This document shows, one piece after another, positions 51,495-60,139 of a stretch of DNA of 64,000 nt (the first letter of the stretch is position 1; each line of letters starts with the position of its first letter). The stretch lies in contig UQOE01000004.1 in assembly GCA_900542575.1 (NCBI GenBank), positions 1 through 64,000 of the forward strand, in the 5' to 3' direction. The translations under genes were made by a program, and so were the position numbers. The DNA is from an uncultured Oscillospiraceae bacterium. Lineage in GTDB: Bacteria > Bacillota > Clostridia > Oscillospirales > Acutalibacteraceae. The notes below the pieces were generated by a model. That model searched no databases. It was given only the letters and a program-made list of their open reading frames with translations, and was not told where the DNA came from.

Positions 51495-52960
51495 ATATCG
51501 CGGAGGCAAAAGAACAAATTCGCAATGCCCTTCGGGTCTACTTTAAGAAAGACGCATTCGGCAACTACCGCATTCCCCCGGAGGAACAGCGCCCGGTCTT
51601 CCTGATGGGCCCTCCCGGCATCGGGAAAACCGCCATTGTACAGCAGGTGGCCAGCGAGCTCGGCGTCGGACTGGTCAGCTATTCCATGACGCACCATACC
51701 CGGCAGAGCGCGTTGGGCCTGCCGGTCATAGAGGAGCGGACCTATGCCGGGAAAAAGACCGCCATTACGGAATACACGATGTCGGAAATTATTGCGTCGG
51801 TCTACGATCTAATTGAACAGAGCGGCGCACAGGAGGGCATCCTGTTTCTGGACGAGATCAACTGCGTCTCCGAGACGCTGACGCCCATCATGCTTCAGTT
51901 CCTCCAGTACAAACAGCTGGGTACCCACCATGTCCCCGAGGGATGGCTCGTGGTCGCCGCCGGCAACCCGCCGGAGTACAACCGCAGCGCCCGGGACTTT
52001 GATATCGTCACCTGGGACCGCGTCAAGCGCGTCGATATTGACCCGGACTACCAGGTGTTCCGTCGCTATGCCTGGGAGCGGGGTGTCCACGCCGCCGTCA
52101 TCTCCTATCTGGATATCAAGACAGACAACTTCTACCACGTGGAGACCGGCCTCGACGGCATGGAGTTCGTCACGGCCCGCGGCTGGGAAGATCTCTCCCG
52201 CATGCTGGTGCTCTACGAGGAGAACGGCATTGAAGTGGACCGCAACCTGATTGGACAGTACATCCAGGCCCCGGCCATCGCCGACGACTTCGCGGTCTAT
52301 TACGAGCTCTTCCGCAAGTACCGGGAGGACTACGCGGTTCAGGATATTGTCAAAGGAACCGTGCGCGATGAAATTGCGGATCGCGCCGGGGAAGCGCCCT
52401 TCGATGAGCGCCTGAGCCTCATCGGGCTCCTCATGGATGAAATTGCCAAAGAGGCCCGCGGCGCCGCAGATGAGGAGGACCGCCTCAAGGAACTCCACGG
52501 TCTCCTGCAGCAGGCCGGCCAGGGCACCTCGCTTGATTCACTGATGGACTCCGTGCGCGAAAAGATCCGCATCGGCCGTGCAAAGCATTCCCTCTCTCCC
52601 GAACAGCTGCTGCGGGAAGAGGAGGTACTGGCATTTCTGCAGAACGAAAAGGCGGAAGGCGCGGACTTTGAGAAGATTCGAACGGATTTTGCCGCCGAAG
52701 TGGCCCGGCTGAAGAAGGATGCAGAGACCGCAAACGCCTCCATTGAAAATGCGCTCCGGTTTGCCGACCGGGTCTGGCCGGGCGGCCAGGAACTGCTGGT
52801 CCTGGTCACAGAGATTGCCCGCAATGCCTGGACGGTCCGGCTGATCAGCCGCTATGGCAATCCCACCTTCCGGAAGTACAGCAAGCGTCTGATGCTGAAG
52901 GAGCGGGGCGCCGATCTGACCCGCCGCATGGAACAGCTGAATTTGAGTCTCAGGAGATGA
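51491..52960 (+). CDS. MoxR-family AAA+ ATPase
   Basis: 489 residues; an ATPase of the MoxR class which, with VWA-domain partners, remodels protein complexes. Walker A is GPPGIGKTAIVQ (about residues 39-50), Walker B is ILFLDEINC (about 120), sensor 1 VVAAGNPPEYN. The C-terminal 150 residues form a coiled-coil-like extension not found in short MoxR proteins. Overlaps the LRR gene by 4 bases (ATGA) and is followed by the GntR gene after 4 bases, so all are likely one operon. Confidence 0.85.
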   Translation: MNIAEAKEQIRNALRVYFKKDAFGNYRIPPEEQRPVFLMGPPGIGKTAIVQQVASELGVGLVSYSMTHHTRQSALGLPVIEERTYAGKKTAITEYTMSEIIASVYDLIEQSGAQEGILFLDEINCVSETLTPIMLQFLQYKQLGTHHVPEGWLVVAAGNPPEYNRSARDFDIVTWDRVKRVDIDPDYQVFRRYAWERGVHAAVISYLDIKTDNFYHVETGLDGMEFVTARGWEDLSRMLVLYEENGIEVDRNLIGQYIQAPAIADDFAVYYELFRKYREDYAVQDIVKGTVRDEIADRAGEAPFDERLSLIGLLMDEIAKEARGAADEEDRLKELHGLLQQAGQGTSLDSLMDSVREKIRIGRAKHSLSPEQLLREEEVLAFLQNEKAEGADFEKIRTDFAAEVARLKKDAETANASIENALRFADRVWPGGQELLVLVTEIARNAWTVRLISRYGNPTFRKYSKRLMLKERGADLTRRMEQLNLSLRR

Positions 52961-52964
52961 TTGC

Positions 52965-53672
52965 ATGCCGTTTCAAAAACTTGTCACCCCATCTCTCACC
53001 GACCTGTTTGTGAGCCAGATGGAATCCATGATCCTCTCCGGCGAACTGAAGCCCGGGGAGCAGCTGCCGACGGAGCGGGAGCTGGCTGCCCGGACCGATG
53101 TAAGCCTGGCCGTGGTGCACAGCGGCATCACAAGGCTGGCGGAGGCCGGTTTTCTGCGGGTTGCGCCGCGCAAGGGCGTCTATGTCACGGACTACCTGCG
53201 CACCGGCAACCTGGAGACCCTGAATGCCATTCTGAAGTACCGGGGCAGTATTTTTTCCAAAGATCTGTTTCTGCCGACCATGACCTACCTGCAGCACCTG
53301 ATGGACTGGCTGCTGGAGGCCGCCTGCCGGGAATGCGGCGGTGAGACCTGGTCGGCGTTGGAACAGATTCTGGACGACTATCGAAAATCCATCCGCCAGA
53401 CCGAGGCGGCGGAACTGGCCTTTCGGTTTTACCACGAGGCCGCGGTCGGCTGCGGCAGCTATGTGTATCCTTATCTGACTGCAGCCGCAAAAGATTTGAT
53501 TATGCAATGTTTTGCCTCTTCCATCCGTATTCTCGGGAAAGATCCATTCCTGCCGCCGCTGGAGGAGACGCTCGCCGCGCTGCGGGACCGGGACGCGGAG
53601 ACCGCCTGCGGAGCCTTCCGGAAGATCTGCCGGCAGTGGGAGGAGATCTATACCAGTACCTTCAGCGAATAA
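52965..53672 (+). CDS. GntR-family regulator (FadR-type)
   Basis: 235 residues. The N-terminal winged helix contains LPTERELAARTDVSLAVVHSGITRLAEAGFL (about residues 33-63), then an all-helical FCD-type effector domain. It begins 4 bases after the MoxR stop, so it probably controls this operon or a linked pathway. The effector (an organic acid in many FadR-type proteins) is unknown. Confidence 0.82.
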   Translation: MPFQKLVTPSLTDLFVSQMESMILSGELKPGEQLPTERELAARTDVSLAVVHSGITRLAEAGFLRVAPRKGVYVTDYLRTGNLETLNAILKYRGSIFSKDLFLPTMTYLQHLMDWLLEAACRECGGETWSALEQILDDYRKSIRQTEAAELAFRFYHEAAVGCGSYVYPYLTAAAKDLIMQCFASSIRILGKDPFLPPLEETLAALRDRDAETACGAFRKICRQWEEIYTSTFSE

Positions 53673-53776
53673 TAGACGGTTCAGTATTTTCGGACAAATA
53701 TTTTATTGCGGAAAACGCATAGATCGCATATATATATAAATAAGAACGTGCGTACCACAATACTAAGAGGTCTTAT

Positions 53777-54538
53777 ATGAGTGAACTTCGTACATTTCGC
53801 AATTTCCGGGATATGGGCGGACTGATCTGCCCGGACGGCAAGCGCATTCGCCGCTTTAAACTGTTCCGCGCGCCGACCATCGCACCGCAGAACCAGGCGG
53901 ACTGGGACTTTCTGGACGACCTCGGCCTGGACGTCATCGTTGATCTCCGGGACCGGGAGGAGCGGGAGGACCGGCCGGACCGCCTGCCCGCCGGCTGCGA
54001 CTATATCCCCTCGCCGGTTCTGGAAGAGGGAAAATACAAGTACATCATCGTGTCCCGCAAGGCCCATCTCCGCCTGCTGTTTTTAAAGGGAAAGCGGGAA
54101 GGCATCGTCAAGGCTGAAAAAATGGCCTCGTACCGGGAAATGCCGTTTTCGGACGGCTTCCAGGCCATTTTCCGCTGTATGGATGAGGGCAGGACGATCG
54201 CCTTTCACTGCACGGAGGGAAAGGACCGCACCGGCATGGCGGCCGCCCTCATTGAATTTGCATTCGGGCGGAGCTATGACCAGATTCTGGAGGAATATCT
54301 CCGGTCCAATGTACTGCGCCCGGCCAAAGACCGCAGTTCGCTGAAATACCTTGGGTTCTCGGAGGAACTGCTCCAGGACATCCATTTCTGTGAGGAGACC
54401 CACGAGGAACTCCTGATGACCTTTAAGGCAGCTGCACTGGCGCAGTATGGCTCGCTGACCAATTATCTGGAAAAGCAGTTTGCCATTACGCCGGAGCGGG
54501 TGGAGCGCTGGAAGGCGATTTATCTCGAGAATTGCTGA
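53777..54538 (+). CDS. Tyrosine/dual-specificity protein phosphatase-like
   Basis: 253 residues of the bacterial Y_phosphatase3 type. N-terminus RTFRNFRDMGGL is typical (N-R-D-x-G-G). The active-site loop is HCTEGKDRTG (about residues 142-151), with Cys nucleophile and Arg; DLRDREEREDRPDR precedes it. Such enzymes dephosphorylate phosphotyrosine or phosphoinositides. It follows the regulator with an AT-rich 104-base gap; own TAAGAGG RBS. Confidence 0.88.
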   Translation: MSELRTFRNFRDMGGLICPDGKRIRRFKLFRAPTIAPQNQADWDFLDDLGLDVIVDLRDREEREDRPDRLPAGCDYIPSPVLEEGKYKYIIVSRKAHLRLLFLKGKREGIVKAEKMASYREMPFSDGFQAIFRCMDEGRTIAFHCTEGKDRTGMAAALIEFAFGRSYDQILEEYLRSNVLRPAKDRSSLKYLGFSEELLQDIHFCEETHEELLMTFKAAALAQYGSLTNYLEKQFAITPERVERWKAIYLENC

Positions 54539-54546
54539 AAAAATTG

Positions 54547-54576
54547 TTGACAAAGGGCGTACCGGTTTAATATAAT
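54547..54576 (+). promoter_or_regulatory. Promoter of tRNA-Met
   Basis: TTGACA, 18 bases, TATAAT, 17 bases before the tRNA. Confidence 0.85.
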
Positions 54577-54592
54577 AGATCTCGCTTGATAC

Positions 54593-54669
54593 GGCGGCGT
54601 AGCTCAGCTGGCTAGAGCGACCGGTTCATACCCGGTAGGTCATAGGTTCAAGTCCCATCGCCGCTACCA
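54593..54669 (+). tRNA. tRNA-Met (CAT), elongator type
   Basis: A 77-base cloverleaf with encoded CCA; anticodon loop TTCATAC gives CAT. The anticodon stem lacks the three G:C pairs of initiator tRNA, so this is elongator Met; an Ile-lysidine tRNA is possible but less likely from overall similarity to B. subtilis elongator Met. Confidence 0.93.
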
Positions 54670-54672
54670 TGA

Positions 54673-54703
54673 GGGAACAAGCCTTAAACTTGTTCCCTTT
54701 TTT
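54673..54703 (+). terminator. Terminator after tRNA-Met
   Basis: GGGAACAAG, 7-base loop, CTTGTTCCC, then six Ts. It lies between the two tRNA genes. Confidence 0.88.
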
Positions 54704-54713
54704 CAAACCGAAT

Positions 54714-54789
54714 GACTCGTTGGTCAAGAGGCCTAAGACACCGCCCTTTCACGGCGGTAACACGGGTTCGAATCCCGTACGAGTCACCA
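54714..54789 (+). tRNA. tRNA-Glu (TTC)
   Basis: A 76-base cloverleaf with encoded CCA; acceptor GACTCGT/ACGAGTC; anticodon loop CTTTCAC gives TTC. No separate promoter is evident, so it may be read through the preceding terminator. Confidence 0.93.
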
Positions 54790-54795
54790 TATTTC

Positions 54796-54830
54796 ACGCG
54801 TCTGTCCAATAGGGCGGGCGCGTATTTTTT
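54796..54830 (+). terminator. Terminator after tRNA-Glu
   Basis: ACGCGTC pairs imperfectly with GGCGCGT, followed by ATTTTTTTG. The remainder of gap 54831-55138 is AT-rich, holding only the lipase promoter. Confidence 0.75.
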
Positions 54831-55057
54831 TGTCTTTATTTACAACGGGAATATTATGTAAAGAAATATTCCAAAATGTAAAAATTGATTAAAAATCTTA
54901 GTCCATCTGCCACACATCAATTTTTGAGTTGTGTCGAAAATGCGGACGCCGCGGAGAAATTTCTCTGTCGGGGAAATGGAGAAAAAGCGCTAGATCATGC
55001 GGTTTTTTAGGACCACTTCACAAGATAGACGATAATTTTGCAGAGCACGGTCTATTT

Positions 55058-55085
55058 TTGACAATTATGAACAAATTATTATAAT
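55058..55085 (+). promoter_or_regulatory. Promoter of the class 3 lipase
   Basis: TTGACA, 16 bases, TATAAT, both hexamers perfect; about 50 bases before the start. Confidence 0.8.
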
Positions 55086-55138
55086 TAAAAGTAAAGCTGA
55101 TCGCTAAAAAAATTATCGTGAGAATGGGAGGATTTATT

Positions 55139-56164
55139 GTGAAAAAGATTTCCAAAAGAATCCTTGCCATCGTCTTCGCTCTTTGCCTCGCGGTTACCTC
55201 TCTTGTTGGTACCTCCGCATTTGCAAGAGCCAAGGTTGACGGCAAGTACACTACTCTGACGAATGCTGCACAGCTCTGCGCATATCTGTTCAAGAACTAC
55301 GATCAGGCCAAGACCGGTTCTCTGTCCATCACTCAGGGCACCCTCTTTTATAGCAATGACAACTATAATGAGGACTATCTCCTTGGTGGTCAGCATATGC
55401 CTTATCGTCAGTACACCGACAGACTTTCTGGTTCCGAGGACCTCGACAATCCGGAAGTCCCGGTTTACCTCGTCTGCATTGCAGGTACTGAGGTCATCGG
55501 CGGCCATGCCAACAACACGGACGCTGACCTTATGACTGGCTTCAACCTTCCGAACCAGTATGAGAGACAGATCAAAGCTGCCATCGAGCAGTCTGTCCCG
55601 AAGGGCTCCAACCTTATGCTCACCGGCCACTCCCTCGGCGGTATGGTCGCACAGCAGGTTTGCTCCGATCCTCAGCTCAAGGACGACTACAACATCCTCT
55701 ACACGGTTTGCTTCGGTTCTCCGGTCGTTAAGGGCCAGAGCGGCTATGAAGGCACTCTCTACAGACTCTGCGACAAGCATGACTATGTAACTTATCTGTC
55801 CGGCAACCTCATTGAGAACGTTTCCAAGTGGGTTCTTGAGTCGAGCGGCATGGCTATGGCTTCCACCGGTACCGTTACTCGTGACGGCGGCTACAGCTTC
55901 CATGCTGAGCTCAACGGTCCGCACAGCGCTCATATGTCCTACATCAATGAGCAGACCTGGGGCGACGTTGATGTCTGCGGTATCCCGAACGGCTGCCACC
56001 AGCTGAAACTCGACAAGTCCACCTGCAAGCGTTTCGTAACCTTCACCAACTCCAACGGCCAGACCGTTGGCCAGAACCTGTACAACGGCGGCAACAAGAC
56101 CGGCGGCCAGGTTTGGAACATGATCGAGCTCGCACAGATCCTCGTTCAGAACCAGAACAAATAA
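55139..56164 (+). CDS. Secreted class 3 (fungal-type) lipase
   Basis: 341 residues from GTG (GGGAGG 8 bases upstream). Signal peptide MKKISKRILAIVFALCLAVT with cleavage near SAFA. The Lipase_3 fold shows the nucleophile in LTGHSLGGMVAQQ (about residues 157-169), preceded by VYLVCIAGTE. It is not related to the family I.5-like copies. Codon use (many GTT, CTT, TCC, CTC) resembles the ribosomal genes in this window, which together with a perfect promoter suggests high expression. Confidence 0.88.
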   Translation: MKKISKRILAIVFALCLAVTSLVGTSAFARAKVDGKYTTLTNAAQLCAYLFKNYDQAKTGSLSITQGTLFYSNDNYNEDYLLGGQHMPYRQYTDRLSGSEDLDNPEVPVYLVCIAGTEVIGGHANNTDADLMTGFNLPNQYERQIKAAIEQSVPKGSNLMLTGHSLGGMVAQQVCSDPQLKDDYNILYTVCFGSPVVKGQSGYEGTLYRLCDKHDYVTYLSGNLIENVSKWVLESSGMAMASTGTVTRDGGYSFHAELNGPHSAHMSYINEQTWGDVDVCGIPNGCHQLKLDKSTCKRFVTFTNSNGQTVGQNLYNGGNKTGGQVWNMIELAQILVQNQNK

Positions 56165-56243
56165 TAATCCTGATCAGATTATTACCTTAAAATTAACTAA
56201 TTAACTAGTTTCTTAGATAATTTTTTATCAGCTTTAAGTGCGG

Positions 56244-56274
56244 AGTGCTCCTGCCGAGAGGCAGGGGCACTTTG
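56244..56274 (+). terminator. Terminator of the class 3 lipase
   Basis: AGTGCTCCTGCC and GGCAGGGGCACT (one G:U), loop GAGA, then TT. A second hairpin with AAGCGCCTCCG/CGGAGGCGCTT follows at 56294-56323. Confidence 0.75.
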
Positions 56275-56366
56275 CTGTCCTGTGGCAGAAGATAAGCGCC
56301 TCCGTCTTGCGGCGGAGGCGCTTTGTCCGTATGATAGAAGGGAATCTTACCCGGGAGGCGGAGCAG

Positions 56367-57026
56367 ATGACAGAAGCAGTACTTATGGATATGGACGGCA
56401 CCCTTTTCGATACCGAGCGCCTGTCCCTGGAGGGCTGGCGCCGCGCCGGACGGGAGACCGGCTGTCCGATGACCGACGAGCAGATCCTCTCGTTCCGCGG
56501 CCGCAGCCGCACCGACAACTGCGCGCTCTTTCAGAGCTGGTTCGGGCCGGATGCCCCCTATAGGGATGCGCGAAGAATTCGCACTGCGTATATCCAGTCT
56601 TTTATCGCGCAGAACGGGGTGCCGCTGAAGCCGGGCCTCTATGAAATGCTGCGTACCTTCCGCCGGCTGCTCCTGCGTACCTGTCTCGCCACCGGAACTG
56701 CCCGGGCTACAGCGGAGGGCTACTGGGACCGGACGGAAATCCGCCCCTATCTGGACGCCTCCGTCTGCGGAGACGAAGTGGTTCACGCAAAGCCGGACCC
56801 TGAAATCTTTCTCCGCGCCGCTGCCGCCGTCCAGACCCCGCCGGAAAACTGTGCGGTTCTGGAGGACAGCCCCAACGGCGTACTGGCAGCCAGACGGGCA
56901 GGCTGTACTATTGTCGTCATTCCGGATCTGACGCAGCCTACACCGGAAATGGCAGAATCTGCCGACTTTATCGTGCCATCGCTTCGCGATGCGGCGGAGC
57001 TGGCGGAGAGGGGCTTTTTGTCCTGA
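56367..57026 (+). CDS. HAD-superfamily hydrolase (beta-phosphoglucomutase-like)
   Basis: 219 residues starting at 56367 (GGGAGGCGGAG upstream). Motif I DMDGTLFDTE (8-17), motif II CLATGTARA, motif III VHAKPDPEIFLRAA, and motif IV VLEDSPNGVLAARRAG. The variant DSPNG and DMDGTLFDTE match the PGMB/sugar-phosphatase subfamily. Substrate unknown. Single gene. Confidence 0.88.
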   Translation: MTEAVLMDMDGTLFDTERLSLEGWRRAGRETGCPMTDEQILSFRGRSRTDNCALFQSWFGPDAPYRDARRIRTAYIQSFIAQNGVPLKPGLYEMLRTFRRLLLRTCLATGTARATAEGYWDRTEIRPYLDASVCGDEVVHAKPDPEIFLRAAAAVQTPPENCAVLEDSPNGVLAARRAGCTIVVIPDLTQPTPEMAESADFIVPSLRDAAELAERGFLS

Positions 57027-57343
57027 GCGGGAACGAGCGATTTGGGGAGAAAGCGCGGAACGGGGCTTCTGTCCCCGCCAGCTCCCCGTTGTTCGGGGAC
57101 TGTTCTCTCGAAGCCGTTTTTCTCCCCGAATTGTGAGATACACTTTTTAACAATATGTAGCATAACGCGGGTGCAAGATGCCATTTTACCTTCTGTTCCC
57201 CGAAATAGATACAAAATATGCGGGGAAACGCTTTGATCTGCCTGGCTATTCCCCGGGGCACAGGCAGAATACGGGGAAATAATAGGAACGGGACTTTTGT
57301 CCCCGCCAGCCCCGCCAGCCTGTCAGCCCTGCCAGCTCCGCCG
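57027..57343. repeat. 317-base gap with short GC-rich repeats
   Basis: TGTCCCCGCCAGC occurs twice (57070-57082 and 57299-57311), each in a degenerate context (ACGGGGCTTC and ACGGGACTTT before it). The second is followed by GCCAGC-type units (CCCCGCCAGCCTGTCAGCCC). Nothing coding is seen; origin unknown. Confidence 0.45.
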
Positions 57344-58180
57344 CTATCTTTGGGCATTCCCTTTTCTCCGCATCCAGTCGAACAGATACTGCTGGGCAAT
57401 GCCCTCAATGCCGCGGGTACACGGGGGCAGGCCGTTGGGGTAGAGCTCAGCCATGACCCGGCGGACCCAGGTGTCTACCGGGAAAGCGTCCATGCGGCCG
57501 AATCCATAGAGCAGGACACACTGTGCCACTTTTTTTCCGACCCCGGACACTTTGCGCAGCTCGGTTTCGGCGTCCGGCAGCGGAAGAGTATAGCAGGACG
57601 AAAGGCGGACTTCGCCGGAGGAGACTTTCTGCGCCGCATCAATCAGATATTTGGCACGATAGCCGGACCGAATCGGGGAGAGGTCTTCCACGGTGCATCG
57701 GGCAAGCGTCTCCGGCGCAGGAATCGTATAGCAGCCCGGGGCCAGCTCGGTGCCGAGCAGCCGGCAGAGGCGGTCGACGATGCCACGGATGCGCGGGATA
57801 TTGTTGTTGGCGGAGAGGATGAACGAGAGCAGCGTCTCCCATGGGTCCTGCCGCAGGATGCGGATGCCGGGACGGGCAGCGATGGCCTGCCGCAGCGTCG
57901 GATCTTCCGAGAGGCGGGAGAGGATGGCGGTGTAATCGGCTGTCAGGTCAAGATAGGGGACCCAGAAGCCGGCAAACCGTCGGCGGTCCGTATCAAAGAA
58001 AAAGAATTCCTCCGGCCCGAGCTGCTGCAGGCGGGCGCAGGTATTCTGGACTACCGCGGTCCAGATGCCGGATTCCGTCTCATTCCAGCGAAAGGCCTGG
58101 CCGCAGAGAAAGGTATGTGCAGGATTCAGATGCGGCAGCCCGGTGAGCCGTATCCCATTGTTTTCTTCAAGGATTTCCAG
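57344..58180 (-). CDS. ogg: 8-oxoguanine DNA glycosylase
   Basis: Removes oxidised guanine from DNA and acts as AP lyase. About 278 residues. The N-terminal domain has LNPAHTFLCGQAFRWNE; the catalytic HhH has GVGKKVAQCVLLYGFG with Lys in GKK and the Asp in FPVDTWV. No ATG, GTG or TTG gives a reasonable start: the first ATG (58288) would add 36 odd residues. AGGAGG lies 9 bases before a CTG at 58180 (LEILEENNGIRLTGL), which aligns with family N-termini; CTG initiation is the best explanation. Confidence 0.78.
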   Translation of the reverse strand: MEILEENNGIRLTGLPHLNPAHTFLCGQAFRWNETESGIWTAVVQNTCARLQQLGPEEFFFFDTDRRRFAGFWVPYLDLTADYTAILSRLSEDPTLRQAIAARPGIRILRQDPWETLLSFILSANNNIPRIRGIVDRLCRLLGTELAPGCYTIPAPETLARCTVEDLSPIRSGYRAKYLIDAAQKVSSGEVRLSSCYTLPLPDAETELRKVSGVGKKVAQCVLLYGFGRMDAFPVDTWVRRVMAELYPNGLPPCTRGIEGIAQQYLFDWMRRKGNAQR

Positions 58181-58626
58181 TGCGATCCGCCTCCTCTCGA
58201 TGAAATAAAAATGAAAAATGAATTTAGTGAATAAGACGAAAACAAACGCTGAAAAATAGTGATTTCGCCGAAGTTCTAAAATAGGCAAATGTAAGACTCA
58301 ACGAACCGTAATGATTTTTCTGTCAAGGAAAAATTTTTCCGCATTCGGGTCGAAAATCCGGAAAAACCGCACTGTAGCGCAGGAAAAAAATTCTGTATTT
58401 CCACTTTTCCACAGAGTTTTGAACATGAATCGCGCGAAATATAATACAAATAGTATATTTCGTGCGCTGAAGTCCGAACTTTTGGACTTGACAGCAAGTT
58501 TTGGCGATACAGCGCCATTTTCCAAGATTTTCTCAAAAGTGAGTGGAAAATTTTACAATTTTCAGGTTTTCATCAGATCATGCGTACGGAAATTACGGTT
58601 GTTTTACACAGGGGAACCTGTTGTTA
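58181..58626. other. AT-rich gap of 446 bases
   Basis: No coding sequence that I accept. It holds a 9-bp inverted repeat CGAAATATA/TATATTTCG (58435-58462) and two DnaA-box-like 9-mers TTTTCCACA (58405-58413) and TTTTACACA (58602-58610). No clear promoter for the glycosylase or terminator for rarA is seen. Confidence 0.5.
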
Positions 58627-59901
58627 TCAGGAATTTCCCTTCACAGCATCCCAATAGGCTCTGGCGGCCTTTTCTATCTTGTTGTCCCCGAAGGTGTAAT
58701 ACTCCGCATTTTTTATTACATCTGGTAAATATTGCTGAGAAGCCCAGTGCTTTGGATAGTCATGGGGAAATTTGTAGTGCTGCCCCTTGACGGCCTGGTC
58801 CTCGCCGTCGAAGTGCCGGTTCTGCAGCTGCCGCGGGATGGCGCCGTAGTTGCCGCTGCGCACGTCCTGAAGGGCCGCATCAATTCCGCGGATACCGCTG
58901 TTGGATTTTGGACTCGTGGCGACCAGGACCACGGCATCGGCCAGGGGGATGCGCGCCTCGGGCAGCCCGACCTGCAGCGCAATGTCACAGGCATTTTTGA
59001 CGATGGGGATGATCTGCGGATAGGCGAGACCCACATCTTCGCAGGCACAGACCATCAGCCGCCGGGTGGCGGAGGGGAGATCTCCCGCCTCCAGCAGACG
59101 GGCCAGGTAGTGGAGCGCAGCATTTGGGTCCGATCCGCGCATCGATTTCTGGAAAGCGGAGACGATATCGTAGTGGTCATCTCCGGCCCGGTCGTAGCGC
59201 ATGGCAGATTTCTGCGTCAGCTGCTCCACGAGGGCGTCATCAATGGGGATGCTCTCTGCGCTCTCATCCGCCGGCAGTGCAAGGACGGCAAGCTCTACGG
59301 TGTTGATGGCTTTTCGGACATCGCCGCCGCCGGCCTGGGCAATGTGGCGGACCGCCTCGTCGGTCGGGGCATAGGTGACGCCGTTCTCCTCCGATAGGAT
59401 GCGGAAGGCGCGCCTTACCGCTTTCTCGATTTCCGGAGCAGATACGCTCTTAAACTCGAAGACGGTGCACCGACTGATGACGGCATTATAGACATAGAAG
59501 TACGGGTTCTCGGTGGTGGAAGCAATCATCGTGATGTCGCCGCTCTCGAGATATTCCAGCAGTGTCTGCTGCTGCTTTTTGTTGAAATACTGGATCTCGT
59601 CCAGATAGAGCAGGATGCCGTTGGGCGCCGCAAGGGTCCCGACGTCCGCCACGATTTCCTTGATGTCGCTGATGGATGCGGTGGTGGCGTTCAGCCGGTA
59701 CAGGCTTTTTTCCGTCTTCCGTGCAATGATGCGGGCCAGCGTCGTCTTACCGACTCCGGAGGGCCCGTAAAAGATGAGGTTCGGCACCTCGCCCGATTCA
59801 ATGATATTCCGCAGCGCCCGGCCGGGGCCGATCAGGTGTTCCTGCCCGACCATATCATCAAGTGATTTCGGGCGGATGCGGTCTGCAAGTGGTGTATTCA
59901 T
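58627..59901 (-). CDS. rarA: Replication-associated recombination protein RarA (MgsA-type AAA+)
   Basis: 424 residues. AAA+ clamp-loader-like ATPase acting at stalled replication forks. RPKSLDDMVGQEHLIG is the family start, with Walker A GPSGVGKTTLA (about 47-57), Walker B LYLDEIQYF, sensor region ASTTENPYFYV, and the C-terminal tetramerisation part ending KAARAYWDAVKGNS. ATG at 59901 preceded by GAGGAGG; longer frames upstream do not fit. Single-gene unit. Confidence 0.95.
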   Translation of the reverse strand: MNTPLADRIRPKSLDDMVGQEHLIGPGRALRNIIESGEVPNLIFYGPSGVGKTTLARIIARKTEKSLYRLNATTASISDIKEIVADVGTLAAPNGILLYLDEIQYFNKKQQQTLLEYLESGDITMIASTTENPYFYVYNAVISRCTVFEFKSVSAPEIEKAVRRAFRILSEENGVTYAPTDEAVRHIAQAGGGDVRKAINTVELAVLALPADESAESIPIDDALVEQLTQKSAMRYDRAGDDHYDIVSAFQKSMRGSDPNAALHYLARLLEAGDLPSATRRLMVCACEDVGLAYPQIIPIVKNACDIALQVGLPEARIPLADAVVLVATSPKSNSGIRGIDAALQDVRSGNYGAIPRQLQNRHFDGEDQAVKGQHYKFPHDYPKHWASQQYLPDVIKNAEYYTFGDNKIEKAARAYWDAVKGNS

Positions 59902-60103
59902 AAGTTCCTCCTCATTCCGGGAATCTATGGTATTTATTATATATACTATTATAATATAGGGAAGAAAAAACTTTGTCCGGCCGGAATTGTGGGCAATTTG
60001 CGCGAAAAATACCAGATGTTGGGGCGGCTTTTGTCGGTTCCGCGCATATAGCAGATTGCACAAAAATAAAGCAAAAAGTTTGGCAGAAAAGCAGATTTTT
60101 CTC

Positions 60104-60132
60104 TTGCATCTGCAGGGGCGCTATGGTATTAT
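60104..60132 (+). promoter_or_regulatory. Candidate S10 operon promoter
   Basis: TTGCAT, 17 bases, TATTAT, about 340 bases before rpsJ. Confidence 0.6.
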
Positions 60133-60139
60133 TTACAGG

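Noticed and set aside
58311..58790. A 159-residue plus-strand frame in the gap after the glycosylase and into the rarA end
   Set aside because: AT-rich random-looking composition, overlaps rarA end, no RBS.
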